In this document: positions 46,443-58,472 of the stretch, piece by piece
How the letters are laid out: each line of letters opens with the position of its first letter
Position numbering within the stretch: position 1 is the first letter of the stretch
Source of the DNA: Cryptomeria japonica
Taxonomy: Eukaryota > Streptophyta > Pinopsida > Cupressales > Cupressaceae
Direction of reading: 5' to 3'
NCBI RefSeq assembly: GCF_030272615.1
Contig: NC_081407.1
Coordinates: forward strand, 380,453,179-380,517,178
Length of the DNA stretch: 64,000 bases
The notes under the pieces: generated by a model
Told to the model about the DNA's origin: nothing
What the model saw: the letters and a program-made list of their open reading frames with translations, nothing else
Databases searched by the model: none
Translations under genes and position numbers: made by a program

Positions 46443-46458
46443 TATAGTGGGGTCTAAA
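46443..46458 (+). promoter_or_regulatory. Tat-like polypurine tract
   Basis: TATAGTGGGGTCTAAA directly precedes an LTR start. It corresponds to AAAGTGGGGGCTAAA of the 14.3-kb Tat element. Confidence 0.65.
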
Positions 46459-47477
46459 TGTAGCATCATGAATTGTGTACCCCACACAATTTCACATGGT
46501 GCTAGCTCTCATTTTGGTGCTAGTAATTGATCATTTGAAAATGTGCATATCCTAGGACCTAATTAAAAAAATTAGACATATCCTACAATGTCTAACCCTT
46601 TAAACTATCTAATTGGGTTGGACACTTGTGGTGGGCTCAAGTGTCCTCTTAATTTTGACCTTTGAATTTCCAAAATGGGTTGGTCACTAGTGCCTAGTGC
46701 TAGTGTCCTTCCAATTTGGCACCAAATTTATAATTTTAGATGTTGGCTTTGGGCCCTTAAAAAATATAATAATATTGTTGGCATCTCCCAAAAGGTTGTT
46801 TGTGAGAAGGTTTTAGTTTCATAAAGGAACAATTCTCTCTCTCATTTACAAAACCTCATAAGAATATCTCTTTTTCTAATCATAATAATTCAAGGGAAAT
46901 CAACTGAATGAGTCTAAAGACATTATCAAATATACAATGATATGCTATCAAGTTTCATTTATTGTTTATGATTCATCATAATTATCACATTGTACTAACC
47001 TTTTGCACAACTTCATGAGAGAAAGTCAACATCACCTTACATGAGATTCAAGCAAGGGTTTAATGCCTAAGAGGATCATTTTAGTTTATATTGTTTGTTT
47101 CCCTCTTCTATTAAGAGAGCATGTGATGCTTATCACTCATCATTTTTTGTTGTGGAGGTGGGAGCACTAACATGAACTTTGACTTAGGAAAGTGTCTATA
47201 TCATAAAAGATTTTCCTTTCTTTCATGTGTACAGGTGCAAATCCACAAGATTTCATTCGAGATAGTGATATAGATGGATAGAGTAGACGACGATGAACAA
47301 TTTTGTACTTCAAATAATGAAAAACACTTAGACACTAGAGTTGGGTGTTGGTGCCCAAACACTTTTTCTATAAATTTTGAGGAAAACAACCCAATAACCT
47401 CCTGAATTTGTTTTTGAAACCGACTTGCGATTAAACAACCTTCATAATAGAAGTGCCTAACACTTTGGTCCTACACA
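46459..47477 (+). repeat. Tat-related LTR, plus orientation
   Basis: TGTAGCATCATGAATTGTGT, followed by CCCCACACAATTTCACAT..., aligns with the minus-strand start of the Tat LTR (TGTAGTGTCATAAATTGTAC...ACAATTTCACACC). It ends GGTCCTACACA, as that LTR ends CCCCTACACA. At 1019 bp it is shorter than the 1.66-kb Tat LTRs, so it is a related subfamily. With the PPT on its left it is a 3' LTR; its 5' partner is not in the window. Confidence 0.6.
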
Positions 47478-47754
47478 ATCAACACCTAATTTCAGCATGA
47501 GGTTCTTCTCTATATTTTATTTTTAGATTTGTAAGTCTCTTTTGTAATTTTGTAATTTATTTTTAGCATTCTTTCAATATTGTTCAAGCCTTCTTTAGTC
47601 TAGCTCATTGTACACACACTCAACCAATCCTAATTGCATGCAATTAGAGAAAGTGCCAGTCTAGGACATCATTAGCTCTTCCTTGTGGACTACAAGCCAA
47701 TCTCACTCACATTTATAATGTTGTATGGGAGAAGTATTAACCTAGGTTAATGCA

Positions 47755-50450
47755 TTGGTTAGTCTAGGGTCACTTTTCATATATTTCACGGCCTTGCAAA
47801 TAAAAGTCATTGATGAAAAAGATATCCCACTTTCCGTTCAATGTTCGACTTACATTTGGGATATGCATTTTGAAAACTCAAACTATGTAGTTTTTGAGAA
47901 ATGTTCTATTAAGAAGATTATGGGGTTCCTTGGTGCAGAAGAAGAGAGGTTATGCAAAGGAGATAATGAATTTTTAAGGCCTAAAGATAGAGTGCTCGAG
48001 TTTGGTATCTAACATAATTGGGGAGACTAGTATCTTTATGCAAAATTAATGTGATAAGGATATATGGGTGTCTGATCAGTCCCCATATCTTACCAAGAAA
48101 TGTACCAAGGAGATTCCCATATTTAGAAGTCATTTGGTAATTAAAATGAATCCAACAAAATGCATTTTGAGAAATTAGAAAAATAGATCATTTTTTCTTC
48201 TATTAATTTTTTTGATATTACAATTATTCATAAAAAAGGTTAAAAATTGATTTATTCTATGTTATAGCCTTATAGGATGAGGTTGTGTGTTAAAATGGAT
48301 TTTGATCAAGAGGGATTCATTAATAATATTAGGCCGAATACAAAAATATCAAGGTTTCTCCATATGGTGATGCCTGAAGAAGACATGTTTAGAAATTGCC
48401 TATCTCACCAAGAAGTGAGAACTAAGAGGTCAAAATGGGTTAAAATTTGGAAAGGAGAAGAATACAAAAAGAAGGAAGATCCTAAATTATCTAGGTTTTT
48501 AGTGAAATTAAAGATCCTATTGCCAAAACCCAAGTTATGTTAGACAATGTAGATATGCTAGCATATAGGCCTCTTGTTGTACCAAAGAAGAAACTTGAGG
48601 AGAGACCTAAAGGGGTTCATGGGGAATAGCTTAGATATATGGTCATAAGAAAAAGGAAAAGTGAAAATGACTATGATTTACCAAAAGGTGTAGGAAGGCT
48701 CAATGCAATGAATTGGTAATTCTATAGAGCAACAACAAAAGAAGAGAAAGGTTGAACAGGTTCCCCTAGTTGCATATTCAGTAGACATTGATGAAACTTA
48801 AGGAAATTTTGGAAAATATATTTGGTGAAGATGAAGTCAATTAACTTATGCCTTCGTCCCAAGAGTTCATATTTTAGACATTCATTAAGACAAGTTATCT
48901 ATCAATCTCATGGTCTCAAGAGCTTTGAAGTCCACATAGTTCATTTCAAATGATAATTTTTTTCTCTCAAGAATTCAAGTATTTTTTTTACCAATATTGA
49001 GAAGAAAAGATTCTACAACAAAATGAATATGGCTAGGAGAGAGTTAGATTCCATTGAAATATACAAATTGACCCAACAAATTATGAAGAGGCTAGCTTTT
49101 AAGTCAATAACATTACTCTTAGATCAGGGTAGAAAATTGGTCTAAGATTGTGTCTTACTTCTATTACTATACTGTGATATAACCTCTACAATTTCTCTAG
49201 ACACCATCATGAGGATAGATGAGGAAGCTTTTACAACTAAAGAGAAAGTTTAGAAATAATATATCTAATTCAACTTCAGCATAATTTTTGAAACTTTGTG
49301 GCAATTTGGGCTATGGCCCCAACAACTAAAAAGCCCCAAGTAGTAAGAAGTACCAAATATTCGACATAAAACTTAATTTCTAAAATGCTAATAGATACTT
49401 CAACTCCACAAGCAACATCTCTTTCTATAAATAGTGCCATATTTAGTGAAGTTGCTACCAAGAAGCTTCAATATGATTATGACAAGCTTCAAGAAGAGCA
49501 TATACTATTGATATCATAATACAATAAAGTGGTATCACTATTACCATAATCTCGAAGCACTACTACATTAGTAGTCTCCTCTCCTCCAAGTTCAACTGAC
49601 ACTTCATTGCAAGACAAGGAAGCCATGTCCTTAGAGCTTAAGGATCTTGAGGAACAATTGTAAGATGCAAAAGAGCATATTATGGGAAAAAAGGTGACTG
49701 ATTTGATTGGCCATATATTGTCTAAAATTATAAGCAAGCTTGATGTCACTAAGGAAGCCTACAATAACCTAGAATCTGCTTATGCCAAGTATTTTCAAAT
49801 TCAAGAGATTCTAAAAGGCATAATAGATAAGTGAACTCCTAGAGTTTTAACTATGAAATGAAAAATGTGTTAGGTTTGATCATAACATCCAGAAAGGTCT
49901 TGCAAAAAAAAATTAGATGATGAGTTTATTGGGAGAGTTGCAACCTACTTGTCAAGACTGGAACAATAAATAAAGAAAAAAATAAAGTTACTAGAAATTA
50001 TTGAAAAGAAGATAATTCCTAACATTTTGGATAGAAATAGAATAAATAAGCCACTTGACCAAAGGAAAAGTGAATTTTCTCTAGTAGTTCTATTTTATCC
50101 TCATACATTTGTGTTAATGATGAACCATATTCTACATTATTGAATGACATTGGATAATTATTTTAATTTGAAATCAAGCTTGGAATTTTTTAGCAAAGAT
50201 GAAAAAGTATTCTAGATGCTAAATACACTGCTCATGTTGACAGGATCACAAAGGAACTATCACTTCAATGTCCTACAAAGAAGATTTATGCATCTTGGGT
50301 TAAAATGTATAATGAGTACATGTAATTTTGCATTCCAGTCCATCATCAACTTTCAAAATTAGCATCTTACCTAGTAGATGACAAGTTAGATAATGCTTTG
50401 GGTCTCCAACAAATTTTGCAACACCTTTTGTTCCTTTGTTTCAAATGTTG
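47755..50450 (+). pseudogene. Long decayed ORF, unknown protein with coiled coil
   Basis: Open segments in the plus strand suggest one broken gene. They are 47755-48012 (ADALQIKVIDEKDIPLSVQC-like start, then DMHFENSNYVVFEKCS), 48277-48543 (MRLCVKMDFDQEGFINNIRP, EEYKKKEDPKLSRFLVKL) and about 48550-48710 (AYRPLVVPKKKLEERPKGVH). 49480-49830 is a coiled coil (LELKDLEEQL, KLDVTKEAYNNLESAYAKYF). About 50240-50440 holds KIYASWVKMYNEYM and HHQLSKLASYLVDDKLDNAL. Many stops separate them. It lies downstream of the Tat-like LTR. No known domain is recognised; it may be another accessory ORF of a retroelement. Confidence 0.4.
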
Positions 50451-52864
50451 GCCTATGTGGTGCATTTGACATTGGGTTGAGCTTCTTCCAATGGCCTCAA
50501 CATATTTTGTCAAAGGTTAAAAAGTGAACATTATTTTGAAATGGGCTCTTCCCCATTCCGTTTCAATAGAATGCAAAAGGTGCTAAATGTAAAGAGTCAC
50601 ACGAGTTATGTGATTAGGATAAGGAGTCTGGTTAAACCCACAATAATTGGTTACAAATGTGGGAGGAATTTTTTTTGGTGTGGAGCAAAAAAAGTTGGTA
50701 GACACCTTCGCTGAAAGGTTGTAAAGGGTTTTTACATTGTAAAAATTACCTTCAAGCGAACATCCTTGGATAGGCCTCTACACCCATCCTCTTCATATTT
50801 CCTTAGAAATTTGACTTTCAAATCTCGAGTTGGACTTGCAAATGGAACCAACTTGCAAGATTGTAGCCCTCAAAATGAGCTTTCCAACAAGTATAATTTT
50901 AATATATTTTCTTGTTAGTATAAGTTTCTTTAATGTGTTACTTAAGAAAAATTTTTCCACCAAACATCAAGTTCTTTTTTCTACACATGTGAAAAATAAT
51001 AAATTAGTGAAATTTTTTTCTAAAACAGATCTATGCACTTGGTGTTAATGTCCTTGTTCCAACAAAAAAATATTGAATTTCAATACATACAAAACAAGTT
51101 ATGCATGACATCATACACCTATGTCTAAATTATAATTGGTTTGACTTCAAAAATTAATTAAAAAATATTTAACAAAATGTTATGAAAGCAAATGTAAGCA
51201 TTAGATATTGGAATTACAAATCTAAATTCAAAAAAATCAAAATTTTATCCTTTGTAGAAAAAAAAAGCTATTTTAAAAGTTACATAAAAAAAGTTACAAT
51301 TTAATTCCGAATTTTAAAGAAATTCATTTAGAATCTATAGATAAAATCTCACAATTCACTAGTTAATATCATCTTCAAATTTTTAACGATTTAGCAAATA
51401 TAGGTGTCAAAAAGTGAAAATTTAGTTCAAAATGTTGATTTCAATGTCATGTTTGGCCAAAAGTGTAACCCATTATTGTGGTATCACTCACTTGTGTGCT
51501 CACCTTTTCTATTTAAGGAGAATTTTAACTCTTTGTAAAGGGTTTTGGAAATATAATGCACAAGCATTTAGTTTAGATAAGTCAAGTTTTGCTTAGAAAA
51601 TAAAGGAGTCAAATCTGTAAAATGAAAATTCTTGTAACATCAGAGATCTTTTCAATTGCAAATATATGAATAGCATATGTTTACTACAATTGTATCCATT
51701 TTTTAAACAATGTTTTCTCATGAATAAAATGATTAAGGATCTTTGATTTCATCTATGGAATCTGTCTTGCATTGAATGTTTTATTAACTTCTTCTATTCA
51801 AGTAATAGATTAAGTTTTTTTTATGAAATGTTGGGAATATTGTGATATCATAGGGATTGTTAAGTAGAATTTAATAGATTCCATCAATAGGATGCATTAA
51901 TACAAGGTATTAATGCAAATTGTCCATTGAATTGTGAAGGAACATTTTACTAAAACTTGCATGACTTTGTTGTGAAATAAGGCACTTAGTCTTGTTTATC
52001 ATACAAGATATTTTAAAATGGAAAATCTCTCAATTTTTTTAAAAAAGTTATTCTTAATTATTTATGTCCTCATTTCTTAGATACGATAATAAGCAAGGAA
52101 TTTAGCCAATTCTACAATAATTTCACATCTTCTTTCTATAATGTATATGATAACACTTTTTCCCTCCTCAATATCCTGAATTGAACTTATTGATAAATTG
52201 CTGATATTGATAAAAGGGAAACCCACCTAGGTTAGTAGAGCCCAAAGTGCAGAGATAATTTATCATTATGATGAGTTTTCTATTCATTGGTCATTGACCT
52301 AATGTTATTAATAACAAGATATGACTGATCTTTAAAGGAAACGAGGGAATCAATTGGAAACACCAACACCTTTTAGATTTAAGTACTCCTATCCCTCACA
52401 TTTAGTTACTTGTATCTATTGCAATTATTTATTCCAATTCTATTATTTAGGCTGATTAGTGCTTAACTGATTACATTTATTTACTAACCATAAGATTTAT
52501 TTAAAAGATATTTTATTCTTTCTACAATATAATCCTTATCTAACACTTATGGCTGTCCTTATGTTGTCATTGTCCTTCACTTGAGGCAACATTGGGGGTA
52601 TCTTGTCATTCCTTTATCACACATGCATTCACAATCCTACCATGCTTATGTCTTGACATGCTTATCATATGTTGCACCATGTTATAACATTTACATACCT
52701 TATAATGATAATACCCTTTTCTCCTCTTTGTTTTTTGCATATTTTCTGTGAAACTCATTGAAGGGGCATATATGCCATTAATATTCCTTTTTGTGAGTTG
52801 TATTTCGTAGTGGCATGCTCATAGTCATTCCTTTGTCTAGGGAAGCTTTACCAATCTTGGTCAC
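50451..52864. other. no recognisable gene
   Basis: AT-rich sequence. A promoter-like TTTTCTATTTAAGGAG lies near 51508 with a TATTTAA box. The surrounding 51400-51800 may be an LTR, but neither edge could be fixed. Confidence 0.35.
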
Positions 52865-53300
52865 TACATAAAATTTTTCCAGTAATAACCAAGATCTAGA
52901 GCCCAATGAATAACACAACACAAGAGAGACAAAGATAGACAAGAACAAATTGTATTCTCATCAAGATGCAAAAATGGATCAACTAGATAAACCATACAAT
53001 GGAGACGAGCCTGCTTATAAAGGCAAGGCCACAGGGAAATGTGAGGACACAATTATGACATGTGGCCCAATGAGTTACAAGGGTAGGTAGGAGAAATAAT
53101 AGAATATTCCACTAAAGGTGGATCATCCACCAAAGGTGGAATGTGATAACAAGATAACACCACAAAATGTGGAATTTCTCTTACAACCGTCTTCCCTAGA
53201 TGCACACTTCCCTAAATGTCTCATATGTAAACTACAATGAATGTATTATCCTAAGTCAACTTAAGTAAAGTGTAATTATGAGACATAATGTACACCAACA
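52865..53300 (-). mobile_element. Solo LTR (436 bp)
   Basis: On the minus strand it begins TGTTGGTGTACATTATGTCT and holds a TATA-like GCCTTTATAAGCAGG (about 53010-53027). It ends TGGAAAAATTTTATGTA. GTCAC (52860-52864) and ATCAC (53301-53305) are a 4/5 target duplication. No coding sequence adjoins it. The start and the TATA-to-end layout are those of a short plant copia LTR. Confidence 0.65.
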
Positions 53301-53620
53301 ATCACTTAGTCATGGTTCTTTTATGTTAATGCTTAGCATGAGATTTTACCACTTTTTGCATCAAGTGAAATCTCTTACCATTATCCTTTTTTAATTCTAC
53401 TATTTTCAAGAAAGTTGTGGTTATTGCTTACTTTAAATATGTGACATGCTATTCATTGCATATTTGTTTTCTATTTTGTAGGTTTTGATGGAGCACTCCT
53501 TGCAAGATGAATTCAATAATGATTTGCATAATATATGTAGATATGCATCCTTTGAGTGTTTGAATTATACTTAATTTCCATGTTGACTATTTGTTTTCCT
53601 TTATTATGCATCCACCTTAT

Positions 53621-53660
53621 CAAAGTGGGAGCATTTAAATGTAATGATCAAAATTTCATC
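53621..53660 (+). promoter_or_regulatory. Candidate polypurine tract and LTR start
   Basis: CAAAGTGGGAGCATTTAAA is followed at 53640 by TGTAATGATCAAAATTTC. The pairing of a purine-rich tract with a TG start suggests a gypsy 3' LTR in plus orientation. Its right end was not found. Confidence 0.4.
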
Positions 53661-55684
53661 TTGATGCCCCTTTCCCTATTTTTTTGAACTTTTTTTTTAT
53701 TAGAGTGTATTAAATATAATAACAAGTTTACAAGTTGCAAGAATTTAACTCATGGCATCACCATGTCTCTCGAGATTGGTCTTGATCCCTAAATCCCCCA
53801 TCTCCCACTCAATGGGCATAGACTTGATTCAAGTCATTTCCACAATCACACATAAGAAACTCAAACTTTCAAATTTCAAATTTTAATTTACAACTCATTG
53901 ACCTTTTCACTAGCCATTGCGAGTCAACCCAACAAACATTTGTGTTCTTGTATCTAAGAACATTTATTTGTTCACTTGAAAAAAAATTAATGGACTCGTT
54001 ATTGTCATATCAATAGGGTTGGTATATGTTTCAAATAGAAAAGGGCATGCAAGCTTACTTTCGACTATGTGAGTTATCAAGGGTTATATCAAAAAAATAT
54101 CATAGAGCATGTCTAAGGGCATCCTAGCAACATTATCAGAGAATTACATCATCCTAGGTCCATTGGATACTTGATTGTTGTCCTTGATCCTTGCTCCAAA
54201 ACCATTGAATTGGTCCAACATTGATTGATGTGAATGTGACTTGTAGTTCACCAAATTCCCTAAGGTGTTCCTAAATATTAGCAATTCTTAATTACAATCA
54301 AACATTGGAAGATTGAGGTGAGCAAATTTCAATGGTCCTTTTTCTACCAAATTAGTCACACAAGTTATAACACAACTCTATATGTCAAGTTAGCAAAGAT
54401 CAAGTTTACAACCACGTAGGTGAACCAAGACAAAACATAATCAAATTGATTACATTTGAGATAATCATACATGCAAGGATTAAAATTCTAGTTATATGGC
54501 AATCCAATTCCTTGCATCTTCAACATCATCTTCTACTCTCTAAAATCTAGCTATGCATTATATTTTTATTGATGGTAAGTGTGGGTTTTTTGAAAAGGCT
54601 CAAACCCTTGTACACTATATTGCTGCCACAAACTAAATGTTGCAAACTCTAGCTTGATTTATTGGCATTCTTATTGCATCATTATTTGGATGCAATCCAC
54701 CTACAAATCAAGTGTGAAGATGTCCATTCATCTTACCTTTCAATGATAATATTTTTTGAGTTAAACTTTGATCTTCAATAATACAAATACTATGTATCAC
54801 ATTTATTGTTTTTAGTCCCCATTCATTATGTGGGTTAATTGTGTGTAAGGATGTGATCCCACATATGGAGCTTTGAGTTCTATTTTTATGGAACAAATGG
54901 GGCTTTGAGTTCTATTTTTATGGAATAAATAGGAGATCCTAGGAGATGAAAACTATATGCCATAAGTTCAAATATTGTCCTTTTAAATAGGTGCCCCTCT
55001 TTTTTAGCTCTCATTTTTCAGTGGTTGTCTTTAGGGTGGGGTTGAAAGTTCCCTTTGCCAATTTAGAAGAAATTTTTGCCACATGTCATGCATCTATAAT
55101 TTTTATCATTAACTATTACTAAAATGAGAAATTCAGCTGAAGTTTTTTGCATTAACTGTTATATTAAATATCATAGGATCACTAGCTTCCTAAAATTTCT
55201 GAGCTTAAGTTTCAAGCTTGGGCCATGGTCCTAAGAGGTGTGCTTCCTAAAATATTTGAAGTGTGCCTTCAGGAAGTTGGTGATCCCTTATTTATTTTTT
55301 TGCAACAATAGATGCAAAAAAAAAATTAGTTAGTGGAGGCAATTCTCATCCCCATCATAAGGGGCAGCATTTATCCAGCAACCAGAACGCACCTTCAACT
55401 GTATTGACTATATTTATTAAATAACTTGAAAATTAGAACAACACTAATTTTTAAAGGCACACTCATAATTGAGATCTAAAAAGGAGGACTCCTATTTTAT
55501 GTTCACCTAGCTAGCATAGAATTGCCAATTCAAAATTGTCAGAAAGCAACCCCATCAGAAAAAGAGAAAGTTTACGATTTAGGCATGTCAAAGGGAGTAA
55601 GATTTTAAATTTATATAATTTTCATGTCTTACAGATCTTGGTAGGAGTGCAGCGAATCATTCAAATCTGAATACATAGACTACA
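53661..55684. other. intergenic, possible LTR remains
   Basis: No gene or conserved motif is recognised. A 31-base near-repeat (TGGGGCTTTGAGTTCTATTTTTATGG) occurs at about 54868 and 54899. The right end is the 3' flank of the host gene; no clear AATAAA was seen there. Confidence 0.35.
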
Positions 55685-55906
55685 TTATTTTTTGTCCCAA
55701 AACCTGTTATCACTTCCTTCATCAGTACGTGGATTAGGCTTTTGTTTACCTTTTTCTTGAAGTTTTTTCTTTTTGCTACCTTTGGGTTCAGATGAATTAA
55801 GGGTATCATTGCTCTGAAGTCGTCTCTTCTTTAAAACAGGTTCTCTAATTGCTGTGACTGATGGTGTTTGTTGCCGTGCAAGATTTGAAGATTGTACTCC
55901 AGCAGT
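55685..55906 (-). CDS. Host gene exon 4 (with stop)
   Basis: It follows TTCTACTGTGCAG|ACTGCT and ends in TAA. It encodes 73 residues rich in Lys, Ser and Pro, including KKRRLQ and GSKKKKLQEKGKQ, consistent with nuclear import. The intron before it is 55907-56152 (246 bp). Confidence 0.75.
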   Translation of the reverse strand, partial: TAGVQSSNLARQQTPSVTAIREPVLKKRRLQSNDTLNSSEPKGSKKKKLQEKGKQKPNPRTDEGSDNRFWDKK

Positions 55907-57509
55907 CTGCACAGTAGAACATATGGGATAAACCCTAATGGCATCAGATTCCAGTAATAACACTCAAAAGAGCATGTTGAGCCTTGACTTGTGATTGTAT
56001 CAAAATGCATGAAGAATAGGTTCATTAAAGAAATGGCTTCTCATGTCAAATGGGCCATTCAAGCATTATTCAGTTTTGAAAATAAACCCACACAAAGTAA
56101 ATATCTAAACAATGTTGAATTTCAGCATTGCAACTTTAGCAGAGAGTCTTACCGTTTCAGGCACAGAAGAGATATGTTGTGATTTGTATAGTTGCAGCCA
56201 AGGATGTGATCCATGTGTAATGGGCTCATGTTCAATAGGCAGGCCTTCAATTGAAGCACCGTTGCTTCTGTTTTTGCACATTATTTTTAAGTGATCATTT
56301 GGAGATGCTTCTGGATCTATCAAGTCCAATAATTTCTTAGATGTCAACATTCTTTTTCTAGATCTCAAGAATCTGAACATGGTTGTGGATTTGATTAGTG
56401 ATTTTATAGAAATTTACAGAACATTAACGAAAAAATATTTAATGGATGCACAATTCTATAAAAGAAAGGAAAAGCCCCACAAACCTTACTTCGGCCTCAA
56501 GCTGCTTCCTGCTATCTTTGCAATTTTCTAGCTTTTTTCTTAGCCCCATGACTTCCTGATGAGAAATACATATCAACCAAATCAAATTCTACATTCAGAA
56601 CCATATGCATCTCGATTGAAATCCCAAAACAAATAGATGTCACTGTAATTTTATTGCACCTTCTGATTGAGAATAATTTCCAGACTGGAAATAAATGCCA
56701 AGCAAGGGAACCCACAACCCCCACAGTGAACCCATGAGGCTGTTATGCGAATTTCCATCATCTAACCTGCATGGAAAGGAGAATTCTAGACATCAACCCA
56801 AGGATTTGCATTGCAAATTTACAAGGGGAGGAGGATGCTAAGGTCTAAGGATTTGCACATAAACATGTGACTTCACCCAAGGATTTGTAAGGAGAGAAAA
56901 ATACTTAAGTCATTTACCCACAAATTTGCAACCCAAATATGGAAGGAGAGAAGGATGCTTAGAATCCAACCGAGCATTTGTATACCAAACATGGAAGGAG
57001 AGAAGGATGCTAAGAATCCAACCGAGGAATTGCATACCAAACCTGGAAGGAGAGGAAGATAATGCTAAATCATCAACACAAGGGTTTGCATCCAAACCTG
57101 CAAGGAGAGGAGGATACTCAGTCGTCAACCCAAGGGTTTGCATCCAAACATGCAAGAAGAGGAGGATGCCAAGTCATCAAACCAAGGAAGTACTACCAAT
57201 ACCCTGCTTCCTAATTGCCAAATCTTTCGCTGAATGTAATACCTTATAAACCTAATTTGTTTGACTGAGATATGTAATTCAGCAAAACATACAATCAAAA
57301 TTAAATCCATGAAATTAAATTCAAAATAAGTGGAAAAAAGGGATTTCCAACTATTTACATGATACACAATTGCATTATTAGATTCACACACACAAACATA
57401 CCTGTTGAAGCTCCAGATAATCTTCTTTCAGACTAGCATATTTATTATCCATTTTCCTGGCTTCATTTTCTGTAATGTTGGGGCTATTTGCAGACTTATT
57501 GTTAGACAT
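55685..57509 (-). CDS. Small coiled-coil, Lys-rich nuclear-type protein; four-exon host gene
   Basis: Four exons on the minus strand join into one frame of 206 codons: 57402-57509, 56485-56555, 56372-56153 and 55906-55685. Splice edges are CAG|GTATGT...ATCAG|GAAG, AAG|GTTTGT...TTCAG|ATTC and ACG|GTAAGA...TGCAG|ACTG. Phases match (0, 2, 0) and no internal stop occurs. The start MSNNKSANS is the first ATG after in-frame stops. Residues about 17-68 form a coiled coil (MDNKYASLKEDYLELQQEV, LRKKLENCKDSRKQLEAEV), ending in the basic RFLRSRKRML. The tail has KKRRLQ and KKKKLQ nuclear-localisation-like clusters and ends DNRFWDKK. I recall plant proteins of unknown function with a similar AEVRFLRRR coiled coil; no function is assigned. 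Confidence 0.8.
56153..56372 (-). CDS. Host gene exon 3
   Basis: The acceptor is ATGTTCAG|ATTC and the donor GAAACG|GTAAGA. It completes an Arg codon with exon 2, giving the basic FLRSRKRML end of the coiled coil. It then encodes the central region (LLDLIDPEASPND, GSHPWLQLYKS). Intron 2 (56373-56484) is 112 bp. Confidence 0.75.
56485..56555 (-). CDS. Host gene exon 2
   Basis: The 71-bp exon follows CTCATCAG and is followed by GTTTGT, a non-consensus but allowed donor. It encodes EVMGLRKKLENCKDSRKQL, heptad-like. Using the nearer GTAAGG as donor instead would put a stop into exon 3, which is why the later GT was chosen. Confidence 0.7.
56790..57184. repeat. 52-bp minisatellite in host gene intron 1
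   Basis: About seven units of the type AAGGGTTTGCATCCAAACAT, then GCAAGGAGAGGAGGATGCTA and AGTCATCAACCC. Starts at 56972, 57024, 57080 and 57132 are 52, 56 and 52 bp apart. Units toward 56800 are more worn. It lies wholly within intron 1 (56556-57401). Confidence 0.85.
57402..57509 (-). CDS. Host gene exon 1 (with start)
   Basis: The ATG at 57509-57507 opens 36 codons ending LKEDYLELQQ, with donor CAG|GTATGT. The upstream sequence contains in-frame stops. The 5' UTR is GC-richer than its surroundings. Confidence 0.75.
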
Positions 57510-58472
57510 GATAACATATATGACAAGAAATCAGCTTGGGCAATGCCCAAATGAGAACTGGGCACTTTTCTCCGGATTAAAATACCTATCAGAGTGCCCG
57601 CCCTTAAGCCCTGCTTACCTAAGAGTTTATAACAGAACAATGCGAGCAACTGGGCGGCCTAAAACGGTGAAGTAACAGAAAAGTTAGTTATGGGCAGGGT
57701 CTCCCATTAATACCCACTGCCCTCCCCTGCCGAATGCAATACAAAGGCTTTAGGTCTGTGTCTATGTGATGGTGCAGTGCTTGGAGGAATAGGATGCCAT
57801 GTAATTTTGATTGTGTTCCCATCCCGATGGAATATTTGAATGAGGTGGACAATTTAACAACAGATTTGTGGAGTGATTGAAAAACGAATACAATGGTCTG
57901 AACAAGTTGGAGATGCCGATGCGGGCGGCATGGATTTGAGTTGGGGTTAATATTTTCATTGTTTGGATTGGATTTGGTCTGTGTACAAAATAACGGATAG
58001 AGATTGACATGGTGGCACTTGGCTGAAAAGAAGAGTCTCAATAATGCGAATGATATTTTGGAAGATGGGAATATGAGTAATGAGAACCCAGAATGCAGTG
58101 ATATGGAAAGATAGGGGTTTGCGATATATTTTAGTTTTGTACTCATTCTATGTCATGACACCTATAGTTTCAACCTATTTCATCATAAGAAATGATTGAA
58201 AATAAAATATCTGAGCAAATTAAATAGACATCTTGTGAACATCATGTATTGTCATGTTTATTAATAGATAAAGGAAAAACATTAACACACATTTCAATTC
58301 TAAAAGGTAATAAAAGGATGGAATTTGCAGCATTATCATTAAAGTCATATGTATGTCTATGAATGTTGCATTCAATCTTTTTTTCATACTTCAGATTTTG
58401 ATCTAGGTGTTCACCTATCTAATTGCCAAGCTCCTCAATAATGTCTTTAAACACCACCTTGACTTTTCAGAT
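57510..58472. other. Upstream region of the host gene
   Basis: 57510-57730 is GC-richer than its surroundings (GGCCGCCCAGTTGC, GGGCAGGGGAGGGCAGT-like text) and probably holds the 5' UTR and core promoter. No TATA box could be fixed. The long minus-strand frame at 57688-58146 has no family features and is not called a gene. 58150-58472 shows nothing. Confidence 0.45.

Noticed and set aside
46050-46447. Cys/Phe/Leu-rich frames that look like membrane proteins
   Set aside because: They are produced by the CTTTGTG/CATGCTTT repeats in two frames at once, so this is composition and not a gene.
57688-58146. 152-codon open frame on the minus strand upstream of the host gene
   Set aside because: No domain; Ser/His/Leu-rich with no conserved features. 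It overlaps the likely promoter and has no splice link to exon 1 that I could support.
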